Shown here in pieces: positions 1 to 5,720 of a stretch of 12,051 nt of DNA. The notes under the pieces are model-generated. The model saw only the letters and a program-made list of their open reading frames with translations, was not told the origin of the DNA and ran no database searches. This DNA is from an uncultured Duganella sp. (lineage in GTDB: Bacteria; Pseudomonadota; Gammaproteobacteria; Burkholderiales; Burkholderiaceae), in NCBI GenBank assembly GCA_946482335.1, contig CAMLRG010000161.1, positions 1 to 12,051 of the forward strand, read 5' to 3'. Position 1 is the first letter of the stretch; each line of letters opens with the position of its first letter. A program made the translations under genes and the position numbers.

Positions 1-673
1 CGAAGGCCGGCACCATGAAGGCATGGATCACGTCGTTGGCGGTGGTGATGATGCGCACCTTCTTGCCCACGGGCACGACCATGGGGTTGTCGACCTTGAG
101 CAGGTAGTCGTCGGGCTTGGCGCCGACGTTGGTGTTGGACATTTCGCGGTGCGAGTTGTCCAGCGTGGACAGGAAGCCGATACCCTGGCCTTCGCCATTG
201 ATGTAGTCGTAGCCCCACTTCCACTGCATGCCGGTGGCCTTGATGGTGATGTCGGCGTTGGTGGTGTCCTTCATCGCCACCACAGTCTTGGTGGCGGGCA
301 GGGCCATGCCGATCACGATCAGGAACGGCACCACGGTCCAGGCGATTTCAACGGCGGTCGACTCATGGAAGGTGGCAGCCTTGTGGCCGAGCGACTTGCG
401 ATGCTTGAAGATCGAATAGAACATCACGCCGAACACGCCGACGAAGATCACCATAATAATGATCATCATCAGGTTGTGCAGGCTGTAGATATCCGCAGCG
501 ATCTGCGTTGCAGGAGCCTGCAGGTTCAGCTGATTTGCCATTGGACCACCGGTACCACCGGTCGCGGTCTTGTAGTCAACGGCCGCTGTCGCCGCAGGCG
601 CGGCCCACGCCGCATTTGCGGCGGTGACGGCCAAGCCGAGCATCAACGATTGAAGTCGCTTCGCAAGTTTCAT
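1..673 (-). CDS. coxB: Cytochrome c oxidase subunit II, partial (3' end outside window)
   Basis: This is the copper-containing subunit II of the aa3-type terminal oxidase. It receives electrons from cytochrome c at the CuA centre on the periplasmic side of the inner membrane. The minus-strand reading begins at the ATG at 673-671 and stays open for 224 codons to the window edge. Residues 1-24 look like a signal peptide (basic MKLAKR start, hydrophobic core, AWA/AP cleavage-like end). Two membrane helices lie at about 66-87 and 107-127. The aromatic electron-entry patch MQWKWGYDY is at 149-157. The sequence ends just after DVIHAF, whose His217 is the first expected CuA ligand; the Cys-x3-Cys part lies beyond the window. 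The start has a weak GGGG ribosome-binding stretch preceded by a T-rich run. A 333-bp non-coding leader precedes it. The product is certain; only the 3' end is missing. Confidence 0.95.
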   Translation of the reverse strand, partial: MKLAKRLQSLMLGLAVTAANAAWAAPAATAAVDYKTATGGTGGPMANQLNLQAPATQIAADIYSLHNLMMIIIMVIFVGVFGVMFYSIFKHRKSLGHKAATFHESTAVEIAWTVVPFLIVIGMALPATKTVVAMKDTTNADITIKATGMQWKWGYDYINGEGQGIGFLSTLDNSHREMSNTNVGAKPDDYLLKVDNPMVVPVGKKVRIITTANDVIHAFMVPAF

Positions 674-690
674 GTTTTCCCCAACCACCC

Positions 691-743
691 AAAAATAAAA
701 AAATTGGTGTGCGCCGCGCCCGCCGAACCGGGTGCCGCCGCAC
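691..743 (-). terminator. GC-rich hairpin plus U-tract in the coxB leader (possible attenuator)
   Basis: Read on the minus strand, an outer stem (GTGCG at 743-739 with CGCAC at 713-709) encloses an inner stem (735-729 with 722-716, seven positions with one mismatch) and a 6-nt loop. After a 5-nt gap come seven T (703-697), one A and five T (695-691). This is the form of an intrinsic terminator, yet it lies only 17 nt before the coxB ATG and downstream of the predicted promoter at 925-954. It could end a short leader RNA, act as an attenuator, or the T-run may simply be an A/U-rich translation enhancer. Pairing was worked out by hand, without energy calculation. Confidence 0.4.
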
Positions 744-756
744 GCTAAAACACCTA

Positions 757-815
757 AAGGTTCCGAGCCTGTCCCGCGCGAAAAGGAATTCGCGGCCGGA
801 CGGTGCTGGAACCTT
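757..815 (-). ncRNA. Long stem-loop in the coxB 5' leader
   Basis: A nested inverted repeat lies in the untranslated leader of coxB. Perfect 8-bp outer arms (AAGGTTCC at 757-764 and GGAACCTT at 808-815, plus-strand reading) enclose a 4-bp stem (GTCC 771-774 with GGAC 798-801) and a perfect 6-bp inner stem (CGCGAA 777-782 with TTCGCG 789-794), closed by a 6-nt loop. Eighteen paired positions with internal loops are unlikely to arise from base composition alone. I recognise no known RNA family. It could be a cis-regulatory element of coxB or part of a small RNA running from about 918 to about 697. Confidence 0.4.
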
Positions 816-924
816 GAAATCGCCGCCGATGACCACACATCACCGGTAGCTTTGTGCCACGTTTGCCTGCCCGGAACCGCCATTTGCGTTCGGCTGGGCG
901 AAGTGCTGGCAAAATTAGTCAATG

Positions 925-954
925 ATTATACTCAGTGAACATGTCCTACATCAA
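925..954 (-). promoter_or_regulatory. Predicted sigma70-type promoter for coxB
   Basis: On the minus strand there is a perfect -10 hexamer TATAAT (930-925) and, 18 bp upstream, TTGATG (954-949), which matches the -35 consensus TTGACA at four of six positions. Transcription would begin near 918, giving coxB a leader of about 245 nt. It is the best promoter match I found between bioC and coxB. No start-site data are available. Confidence 0.55.
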
Positions 955-977
955 GGGCGGCGAACCCTTGGATGTGG
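945..977. repeat. Inverted repeat overlapping the coxB -35 region
   Basis: Arms 945-957 and 965-977 pair over about 12 positions (GGG-AA-C-T-A-C-A plus a wobble and one bulged G) around a 7-nt loop (958-964). It lies 30 bp past the bioC stop and overlaps the predicted coxB -35. It has no T-run on either side, so it is not a classic intrinsic terminator. It could help end bioC transcription or be a dyad bound by a regulator of coxB. Confidence 0.4.
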
Positions 978-1006
978 TAAGCCCCGGTAATTTCGGCCTT
1001 CTTTGC

Positions 1007-1930
1007 CTATTTTTTAGGCTTGCGCGGCAGGTCGAAACGGATGATCGCTTCCCCGCTGCTGGTCACCCGCGGCGCCGGGCGGAAGGCATGCCCATAGATC
1101 ACTTCGAAGGTTAAAGCCAGCTTGCCGTCCGGACGGCGCTGCCGTTCCAGGCCGGCCAACAGGCGCGCGTAGCCCGCTTTGCCAAGCAAGCCCTTGCGGC
1201 GCGATTGCAGCGGATTGCCGCCCAGGGCGCGCGCATCGGCCAGCAGCTTGTCCGCGCCGTCATAGGTCACCGTGATCTTTTCCATGTCCATGACCGGTTC
1301 GGCAAAGCCGGCTTCCACCAGCTGGTCGCCGAAATCGTGCATGTCGACGAAGGGCAACGTGTGCGGCGCCAGGTCGACCTCGGCAAAGGCCGTGCGCAGC
1401 TCCTGCAGGGTGTCCGGGCCGAAGCAGGAAAACATCAGCAGGCCGCCCACCTTCAGCACCCGGTGCCATTCCGCAAACACGCGGTCCGGCTGCGGGTGCC
1501 AATGCAAAGCCAGGTTGGACCAGACCAGGTCCACATGGTGGCGCGCCAGCGGCAGGTCGGCCATATCGGCGCACAGGGTGTCAATGCCCGACTTTGCCGG
1601 CAGGAGCTTGCCGATCAACTGGCTCAAGCCGCTCTTGCCGGCCTGGCTGCGGGCGGCGGCGATCATGCCGGGCGAGCTGTCGATGCCCAGGATCTGGGCG
1701 GCCGGATAGCTTTTTTGCAAGGCCGGCAAGTCGGGGCCGGTACCGCAGCCCGCATCCAGCACGCGCAGCGGATTCACTTTGACCAATTGCAGGCGTTCGT
1801 GCATGCGGCTGGCGATCTCGCGCCGCAGGAAGTCGGCTTCGGCCACACGGGCCGGGTCGGCAAACAGGGTGCGGACTAGATCCAGGTCAATGGGGGCGCT
1901 TAATTTCGGCGGTTTTGCTGGGACTTGCAT
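1007..1930 (-). CDS. bioC: BioC-like SAM-dependent methyltransferase (malonyl-ACP O-methyltransferase)
   Basis: BioC methylates malonyl-ACP with S-adenosylmethionine, so that fatty acid synthase can build the pimelate moiety of biotin in the cytosol. The 307-residue protein has a class I methyltransferase fold: motif I VLDAGCGTGPD at 57-67, the acidic residue after strand 2 in LGIDSSPGM (Asp84), DLVWSNLALHW at 134-144, and LKVGGLLMFSCFGPDTLQELR-type sequence at 159-179. The GPDTLxEL stretch and the later DMHDFGD (196-202) and MDMEK are typical of betaproteobacterial BioC-type proteins. The next in-frame Met is residue 43, inside the fold, so the ATG at 1930 is kept although no clear ribosome-binding site precedes it. 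No other biotin gene is visible here, so the exact substrate rests on family resemblance. The gene is divergent from comF with only 29 bp between the starts. Confidence 0.75.
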   Translation of the reverse strand: MQVPAKPPKLSAPIDLDLVRTLFADPARVAEADFLRREIASRMHERLQLVKVNPLRVLDAGCGTGPDLPALQKSYPAAQILGIDSSPGMIAAARSQAGKSGLSQLIGKLLPAKSGIDTLCADMADLPLARHHVDLVWSNLALHWHPQPDRVFAEWHRVLKVGGLLMFSCFGPDTLQELRTAFAEVDLAPHTLPFVDMHDFGDQLVEAGFAEPVMDMEKITVTYDGADKLLADARALGGNPLQSRRKGLLGKAGYARLLAGLERQRRPDGKLALTFEVIYGHAFRPAPRVTSSGEAIIRFDLPRKPKK

Positions 1931-1959
1931 ATTTATTACGGGATTCGGGCGGATAATCC
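1931..1959. promoter_or_regulatory. Short divergent bioC/comF start region with a -10-like box
   Basis: Only 29 bp separate the two divergent starts. GATAAT at 1952-1957 (plus strand) matches the -10 consensus at five of six positions, with no good -35 upstream. If it is the comF promoter, transcription would start near 1964 and translation would have to begin at the ATG at 1990. For bioC I see only a loose AT-rich stretch (1931-1938). Confidence 0.3.
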
Positions 1960-2757
1960 ATGCAGTTTACTCGTTCGCGGGAATTTGCGATGGCCCACCG
2001 CCTGCTGGAGCTGCTGCTGCCATGTCATTGCGTGCTGTGCGGGGCCCGCAGCGCCACCCTGCTGTGCCCCGGCTGTCACGCCCAGTTCTTCGCTGGCGCC
2101 GTCGCGCGCTGCCCGGTCTGCGCCAATCCGCAACCGTCGCTGGCCGCCACAGCGCTGGCGGCGCCCGGCACGCCGCCCGGTGACGCGGCCGCACCCGGTC
2201 CACGCCCGCTACCGTGCGGGCGCTGCTTGTCGGCGCGGCCCGCTTTCGATGCGACGCTGGTGGCGGCCGACTATGCCCCGCCGGTCGACCGCCTCGTGCT
2301 TCAGTTAAAATTCGGCGGCCAGCTGGCGCTCGCGCGCCTGTCGGCGGATTTGCTGGCCGACGCGGTGCGGGCCGACCGGCACCAGCCGCGCCCCGCCCTG
2401 CTCTGCCCCGTGCCGCTCGGCTTGCAGCGCCTGTCCGGGCGCGGCTTCAACCAGGCGCTGGAGATCGCCCGTCCGCTGGGCAAGGCGCTCGGCATTGCGG
2501 TGCGTGCGCGGCTGGCGGCGCGGGTGCGCGACACGCAAGCCCAAAGCAGCACGGCGCATGGCGCACGCCACGCCAATATTGCCCGCGCCTTCGCCGTGCC
2601 CGACCGGGCGCTGGTGGAAGGCAGGCACATCGGCGTGGTGGACGACGTGATGAGCAGCGGCCAGACGCTGCAGGAATTGGCCGCCACATTCAAGCGCCAC
2701 GGCGCTGCCCGCGTGACGAACTATGTGTTCGCGCGCACGCCCCCGAATTCGAATTAG
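1960..2757 (+). CDS. comF: ComF family phosphoribosyltransferase-like protein
   Basis: ComF proteins pair an N-terminal zinc ribbon with a type I phosphoribosyltransferase fold. In naturally competent bacteria they act in the cytosol on incoming single-stranded DNA; in others the role is less clear (GntX-like). Four C-x2-C pairs (24/27, 36/39, 51/54, 86/89) would form two zinc knuckles. The typical YAPPVDRLVLQLKFGG region follows at 105-120, then RLSGRGFNQ at 157-165. The PRPP-loop motif VVDDVMSSGQTL is at 226-237. The second knuckle carries a 31-residue Ala/Pro-rich insertion. The start is uncertain: ATG 1960 gives 265 residues. ATG 1990 (MAHRLLELLLP) gives 255, fits the family N-terminus better, and would agree with a -10-like box at 1952-1957. 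The stop codon lies inside the ribosome-binding site of trmL. Confidence 0.9.
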   Translation: MQFTRSREFAMAHRLLELLLPCHCVLCGARSATLLCPGCHAQFFAGAVARCPVCANPQPSLAATALAAPGTPPGDAAAPGPRPLPCGRCLSARPAFDATLVAADYAPPVDRLVLQLKFGGQLALARLSADLLADAVRADRHQPRPALLCPVPLGLQRLSGRGFNQALEIARPLGKALGIAVRARLAARVRDTQAQSSTAHGARHANIARAFAVPDRALVEGRHIGVVDDVMSSGQTLQELAATFKRHGAARVTNYVFARTPPNSN

Positions 2758-2767
2758 GAGAAGAATT

Positions 2768-3238
2768 TTGTTTCATGTAGTGCTGGTCAATCCCGAAATC
2801 CCGCCCAATACGGGCAATGTGATCCGCCTGTGCGCCAATACGGGCGCCCAGCTGCACTTGATCGAACCGCTCGGCTTTCCATTGGACGACGCCAAGATGC
2901 GGCGCGCCGGTCTGGATTACCACGAGTACGCGCAGATGAAGGTCCACAGGGATTGGGACGCCTTCCTGGCCGACGTGCAGCCCGACCCCAGGCGCACGTT
3001 CGCCATGACCACCCATGGTTCGCGCCCCTTTGCCGAACTGGCCTTCCAGCCCGGCGACGTGTTCGTGTTCGGCAGCGAAACCCGCGGCCTGGCCCCCACC
3101 TTCCGCGAAACGTTTCCACCACAGCAACGCATCCGCCTGCCCATGATGCCGGGCAACCGCAGCCTCAATCTGTCCAACACCGTCGCCGTCGTCGTCTTCG
3201 AGGCCTGGCGGCAGCACGGCTATGCCGGCGGTGCCTGA
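2768..3238 (+). CDS. trmL: tRNA (cytidine(34)-2'-O)-methyltransferase TrmL
   Basis: TrmL methylates the ribose 2'-O of wobble nucleotide 34 in leucine tRNAs, using S-adenosylmethionine. It is a small SPOUT-class enzyme with a trefoil knot. The 156-residue product matches the usual family size (about 157). It shows NTGNVIRLCANTGAQLHLI near the N-terminus, VFGSETRGL in the middle and the knot-forming LPM-PGNRSLNLSNTVAVV region at the C-terminus. The start is set by AGGAG at 2756-2760 followed, after 7 nt, by TTG at 2768. This gives MFHVVLVNPEIPPNTGN, as in the family. An upstream in-frame ATG at 2723 would add an Arg-rich tail encoded inside comF and is not used here. Overlap of the comF stop with this ribosome-binding site points to translational coupling. 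A hairpin begins at the stop codon. Confidence 0.93.
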   Translation: MFHVVLVNPEIPPNTGNVIRLCANTGAQLHLIEPLGFPLDDAKMRRAGLDYHEYAQMKVHRDWDAFLADVQPDPRRTFAMTTHGSRPFAELAFQPGDVFVFGSETRGLAPTFRETFPPQQRIRLPMMPGNRSLNLSNTVAVVVFEAWRQHGYAGGA

Positions 3239-3263
3239 CGTTTGATTTACCTCAAACGCCAGG
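3234..3263 (+). terminator. Hairpin at the trmL stop, possible terminator
   Basis: CGTTTGA (3239-3245) and TCAAACG (3252-3258) are perfect complements around a 6-nt loop. After one A-C mismatch the stem extends through CCTG (3234-3237) and CAGG (3260-3263), giving 11 pairs. The trmL TGA lies in the stem. No T-run follows, so it is a weak terminator candidate. It could instead stabilise the comF-trmL mRNA end. Confidence 0.4.
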
Positions 3264-3302
3264 GCCGCGCCACGCGGAACCTGGCGGCGGACCAGCGCTC
3301 GA

Positions 3303-4454
3303 ATGCGCATGTCCGAGCCCCCCGCCCCCAGCCACGACCCCGACCAGCTCGACAGCGCCTGGAAATGCGCGCTGGACCATCTGCTCGAGGAATGCCTGAC
3401 CACGTGCTTTCCCGCCATTGCGGGTGTGCTGGACCTGTCACGCCCGCCCGTGGTGCTCGACACCGAGCTTCACCAGCCCACCGACGGCACGGCCCCCGCC
3501 GCAAGTGCCTGCCATGCCGACCGCGTCATGCGTTGCACCACCCGCGACGGCCGGCAGGTTTGCCTGCACATCGAAGTCCAGTGCCAGCACGATGAGCGTT
3601 TTGCGGAACGCATGTTTATCTACCACGCCTTATTGTTCGCAAAGTACCGCTTGCCTGTCATCAGCCTCGCCATTCTTGGAGACAACAGCGCAAGCTGGCG
3701 GCCTGCCGCATTCGGATATGTGTTTGCGGACAGTGAATTATGCATGCGCTTTAGCAGCATCAAGCTGCTCGACCTGAGGCCGGCCTTATCAACAATGCTG
3801 GACAATAGAAATCCCTTCGCCTTACTCGTCGCCGCGCATATCGAAATAATGCAAACAAAAGGGGAACCTTTGCCCCGCCGGATTGCCAAATGCAGGCTGA
3901 CAGAGACACTCTGCCGGTTCGGCCTGGACGAGGTGGGGCTGGCGAAAATGCTTGAATTGCTGGATCGCCTCATGCAGTTGCCGCCTGAGCAGGATGCCCT
4001 ATATCGCCAATTTATCTCGACTATCAAGGAGAAGCCCATGCAAACACTGGCACAACGACTTCAACACGACGCCATGCGCCGCGGACTGGAACGCGGCACT
4101 TCCCTTGGCCTTCGGTCTGGATTCCGCACCGGTCATGAGCTGGGTCTCGAGCTCGGCCGCGCGGAAGGCCGTGAAGAAGGCCGCGAGGAAGGCCGCGAGG
4201 AAGGCCGCGAGGAAGGCCGCGAGGAAGGCCGCGAAGAAGGCCGCGAAGAAGGCCGCGAAAAAGGCCGCGAAGAAGGCCGCGAGAAAGGCCGTGAAGAGGG
4301 CAAGCGCATCATGTTGCTAACGTTGATGGAACAACGATTCGGCCCATTGCAAGCCCATGCATTGCGCCGGCTGCATGAAGCTGGTCCGGAGGAAGTGGAG
4401 CGCTGGACCAAACGGTTCTGCGACGCAACGACACTGGAGGACTTGCTGGGTTGA
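3303..4454 (+). CDS. Rpn/PD-(D/E)XK nuclease-family protein with EGRE tandem repeat and DUF4351-like C-terminus
   Basis: This is a 383-residue protein of the group often annotated as PD-(D/E)XK nuclease transposase-like, Rpn-like or DUF4351. Such proteins are found in many copies in some genomes, and Rpn relatives promote RecA-independent recombination by cutting DNA. A nuclease-like core is visible: Asp73 in HADRVM, then HIEVQ at 89-93 (Glu91, Gln93), followed by FAERMFIYHALLFAKYRLPV at 100-119, a strongly recurring pattern in this family. A helical region leads to a charged Glu-Gly-Arg-Glu repeat (288-335), probably a long helix or coiled coil. The C-terminal 45 residues (MEQRFGPL...TTLEDLLG) resemble DUF4351. 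The core has lower GC than its neighbours, suggesting a different history. The ATG at 3303 has only a distant GGCGGA upstream; a second ATG lies at 3309. The family call is fairly safe; the activity is not demonstrated. Confidence 0.8.
   Translation: MRMSEPPAPSHDPDQLDSAWKCALDHLLEECLTTCFPAIAGVLDLSRPPVVLDTELHQPTDGTAPAASACHADRVMRCTTRDGRQVCLHIEVQCQHDERFAERMFIYHALLFAKYRLPVISLAILGDNSASWRPAAFGYVFADSELCMRFSSIKLLDLRPALSTMLDNRNPFALLVAAHIEIMQTKGEPLPRRIAKCRLTETLCRFGLDEVGLAKMLELLDRLMQLPPEQDALYRQFISTIKEKPMQTLAQRLQHDAMRRGLERGTSLGLRSGFRTGHELGLELGRAEGREEGREEGREEGREEGREEGREEGREEGREKGREEGREKGREEGKRIMLLTLMEQRFGPLQAHALRRLHEAGPEEVERWTKRFCDATTLEDLLG
4164..4307 (+). repeat. 12-bp in-frame tandem repeat (EGRE units)
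   Basis: Eleven consecutive 12-bp units of the form GAAGGCCGCGAG/A run from 4164 to 4295, with a degenerate twelfth to 4307. Differences are mostly at the last base, plus two GAA-to-AAA changes giving Lys-Gly-Arg-Glu and some CGC-to-CGT. Each unit encodes Glu-Gly-Arg-Glu, so gain or loss of units keeps the frame. Units 2-5 are identical to each other, and units 6-8 are identical to each other, a sign of recent slippage or duplication. Confidence 0.95.
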
Positions 4455-4518
4455 CGAACGGAAGCGTGTGGGCGGGCCGTGCCGAAAAGTCGTATAACCG
4501 GACTGAAAGGAGGCTGCG

Positions 4519-4977
4519 ATGTTCGACCTCGACCTGCCCTGGTGGGAATACGCCGTGCGTGGTGTGGCCATCTATGTCGCGCTGCTGGTCATGATGCGCT
4601 TGAGCGGCAAGCGTACCATCGGCCAGTTCACGCCATTCGACTTGCTGGTCATCATGCTCCTGAGCGAAGCCGTATCGCCCGGCCTGACCGGCGGCGACGA
4701 TTCCGTGGCCGGCGGCCTGATCGTGGTGGTCACGCTGGTGCTGTTGAATCTGGCGGTGGCCTTCATCACCGCGCGCAACGACAAGGCCGCCGAGCTGGTG
4801 GAAGGCTCAGCCGTGCTGATCGGCCGCGACGGCAAGATATTCAACGAAGTGCTGAAGCGCAACCACGTGGCCGAAAGCGACGTGCAGCAATCCTTGCGCG
4901 AGGCCGACTGCCCGCAGGAAAACATGAAGTACGCTTTCCTGGAAGCGGACGGCAAGATCACCATCCTGCAGCGTTAG
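4519..4977 (+). CDS. DUF421 (YetF-like) membrane protein
   Basis: This 152-residue inner-membrane protein has three predicted helices at about 11-28, 39-56 and 62-84, followed by a soluble domain (about 97-152). The loop after helix 1, RLSGKRTIGQFTPFDL (27-42), is the signature of the DUF421/YetF family. The C-terminal part beginning GSAVLIGRDGKI matches the usual cytosolic portion. YetF-like proteins have been linked to spore and membrane functions in Bacillus, but the role in Proteobacteria is not established. The start is clear: AAGGAGG at 4507-4513, 5 nt before the ATG. A TATAAC at 4493-4498 could be a -10, with no good -35. The stop overlaps by 4 bp with the stop of the opposite-strand gene. 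Confidence 0.88.
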   Translation: MFDLDLPWWEYAVRGVAIYVALLVMMRLSGKRTIGQFTPFDLLVIMLLSEAVSPGLTGGDDSVAGGLIVVVTLVLLNLAVAFITARNDKAAELVEGSAVLIGRDGKIFNEVLKRNHVAESDVQQSLREADCPQENMKYAFLEADGKITILQR

Positions 4978-5228
4978 AGAAAACCGATGTGCCTACGCTC
5001 CAGTCCGGACATCACCAGCTTGATGTAGCGGTTGGGGATGTACAGTTCGACTTCCACGGCCGCCCCTTCGGCATTGCGCGCCTCGGACACCAGGTGGAAG
5101 AAACTGCGGTCGGGACTGGCTTCCTTGCAGGGCAGGAATTTGCCGGAAGGCCCGTCGGCCAGGTAATCCTTGAGCGCGGCACCCAGTTCCGCCACGCCCT
5201 CATCGGTCAGCACCACGCCAAAAGCCAT
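4974..5228 (-). CDS. Conserved-looking hypothetical protein, 84 residues, coupled to rfaE2
   Basis: I do not recognise this protein. It is 84 residues long, has no signal peptide or membrane helix, and reads like a small mixed alpha/beta domain: a helical N-terminal half (LTDEGVAELGAALKDYLADG), then alternating hydrophobic strands (AVEVELYIPNRYIKLVMSGL) and a basic GLERRHIGFL end. There is one Cys (34). The case for a real gene is strong: AGGAGG (plus-strand complement at 5234-5239) lies 5 nt before the ATG, and the rfaE2 stop codon falls inside this ribosome-binding site, so translation is probably coupled. It is the last gene of the pilU-rfaE2 operon. Its stop TAA overlaps the stop of the convergent DUF421 gene. 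A role linked to cell envelope or pili is only a guess from position. Confidence 0.75.
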   Translation of the reverse strand: MAFGVVLTDEGVAELGAALKDYLADGPSGKFLPCKEASPDRSFFHLVSEARNAEGAAVEVELYIPNRYIKLVMSGLERRHIGFL

Positions 5229-5237
5229 CTCCGCCTC

Positions 5238-5720
5238 CTATTTTCCGAACATGCGCACCCTGGCCAGCAATTTGGTGGTCGAGCGGTCGTGCTCGAAGTC
5301 GATGGCCACCGCCTTGCCGCCGTAAGCCAGCACCGCCTTCCCTTCCGGGATGGCCGTCATATCGTAATCGCCGCCCTTGGCGTAAATCTCGGGCCGCGCC
5401 TGCAGCACCGCCTCCAGCGCCGTGTCTTCATCGAACGGCACCACCAGGCTTACCGATTCCAGTGCCGCCAGCAGCGCCATGCGGTCTTCACAGCTATTCA
5501 ATGGCCGGTCATCGCCCTTGCCCAGGCGCTTGACCGAGGCATCGGTATTGGCGGCCACCACCAGCGAGGCGCCCAGCGAACGCGCCTGCGCCAGATACGT
5601 CACATGGCCGCGGTGCAGGATATCGAACACACCATTGGTCATCACCACGGGCTTGGGCAAGGCCGCCACGCGCGCCGCCAGTTCGGCCCGCGTGCACATC
5701 TTCTTCTCGAACTCGATCAT
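5238..5720 (-). CDS. rfaE2: D-glycero-beta-D-manno-heptose 1-phosphate adenylyltransferase
   Basis: This cytosolic nucleotidyltransferase makes ADP-heptose from heptose 1-phosphate and ATP, for the lipopolysaccharide inner core. The 160 residues correspond to the C-terminal half of the E. coli fusion protein HldE; here it is a separate gene, as in many betaproteobacteria. The signature TNGVFDILHRGH (28-39) contains the HxGH nucleotide-binding motif. ANTDASVKRLGKG (57-69), KGGDY (115-119) and DRSTTKLL (145-152) fit the family. The ATG overlaps the pilU stop as ATGA (5720-5717). The purine-rich codons for the acidic tail of PilU lie just upstream and supply the ribosome-binding region. A second Met at residue 8 is less likely, because the family keeps the preceding FEKK-type residues. 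The kinase partner (rfaE1/hldA) is not in the window. Confidence 0.93.
   Translation of the reverse strand: MIEFEKKMCTRAELAARVAALPKPVVMTNGVFDILHRGHVTYLAQARSLGASLVVAANTDASVKRLGKGDDRPLNSCEDRMALLAALESVSLVVPFDEDTALEAVLQARPEIYAKGGDYDMTAIPEGKAVLAYGGKAVAIDFEHDRSTTKLLARVRMFGK

Noticed and set aside
576..836. An 86-codon minus-strand frame overlapping the coxB start
   Set aside because: It begins with GTG without a ribosome-binding site, crosses the hairpins, and runs into coxB out of frame. It is better explained as untranslated leader.
732..938. A 68-codon plus-strand frame in the bioC-coxB gap
   Set aside because: No ribosome-binding site, no recognisable protein, and it overlaps the structured leader of coxB.
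4164..4307. CRISPR-like array
   Set aside because: Units are directly adjacent 12-mers without spacers, and they are coding.
4133..4411. Ser-Arg-Pro-Ser or Ala-Ala-Arg-Lys repeat proteins in other frames of the 12-bp repeat
   Set aside because: A 12-bp repeat without stop codons gives repetitive peptides in other frames too. Only the Glu-Gly-Arg-Glu frame is flanked by recognisable domains.
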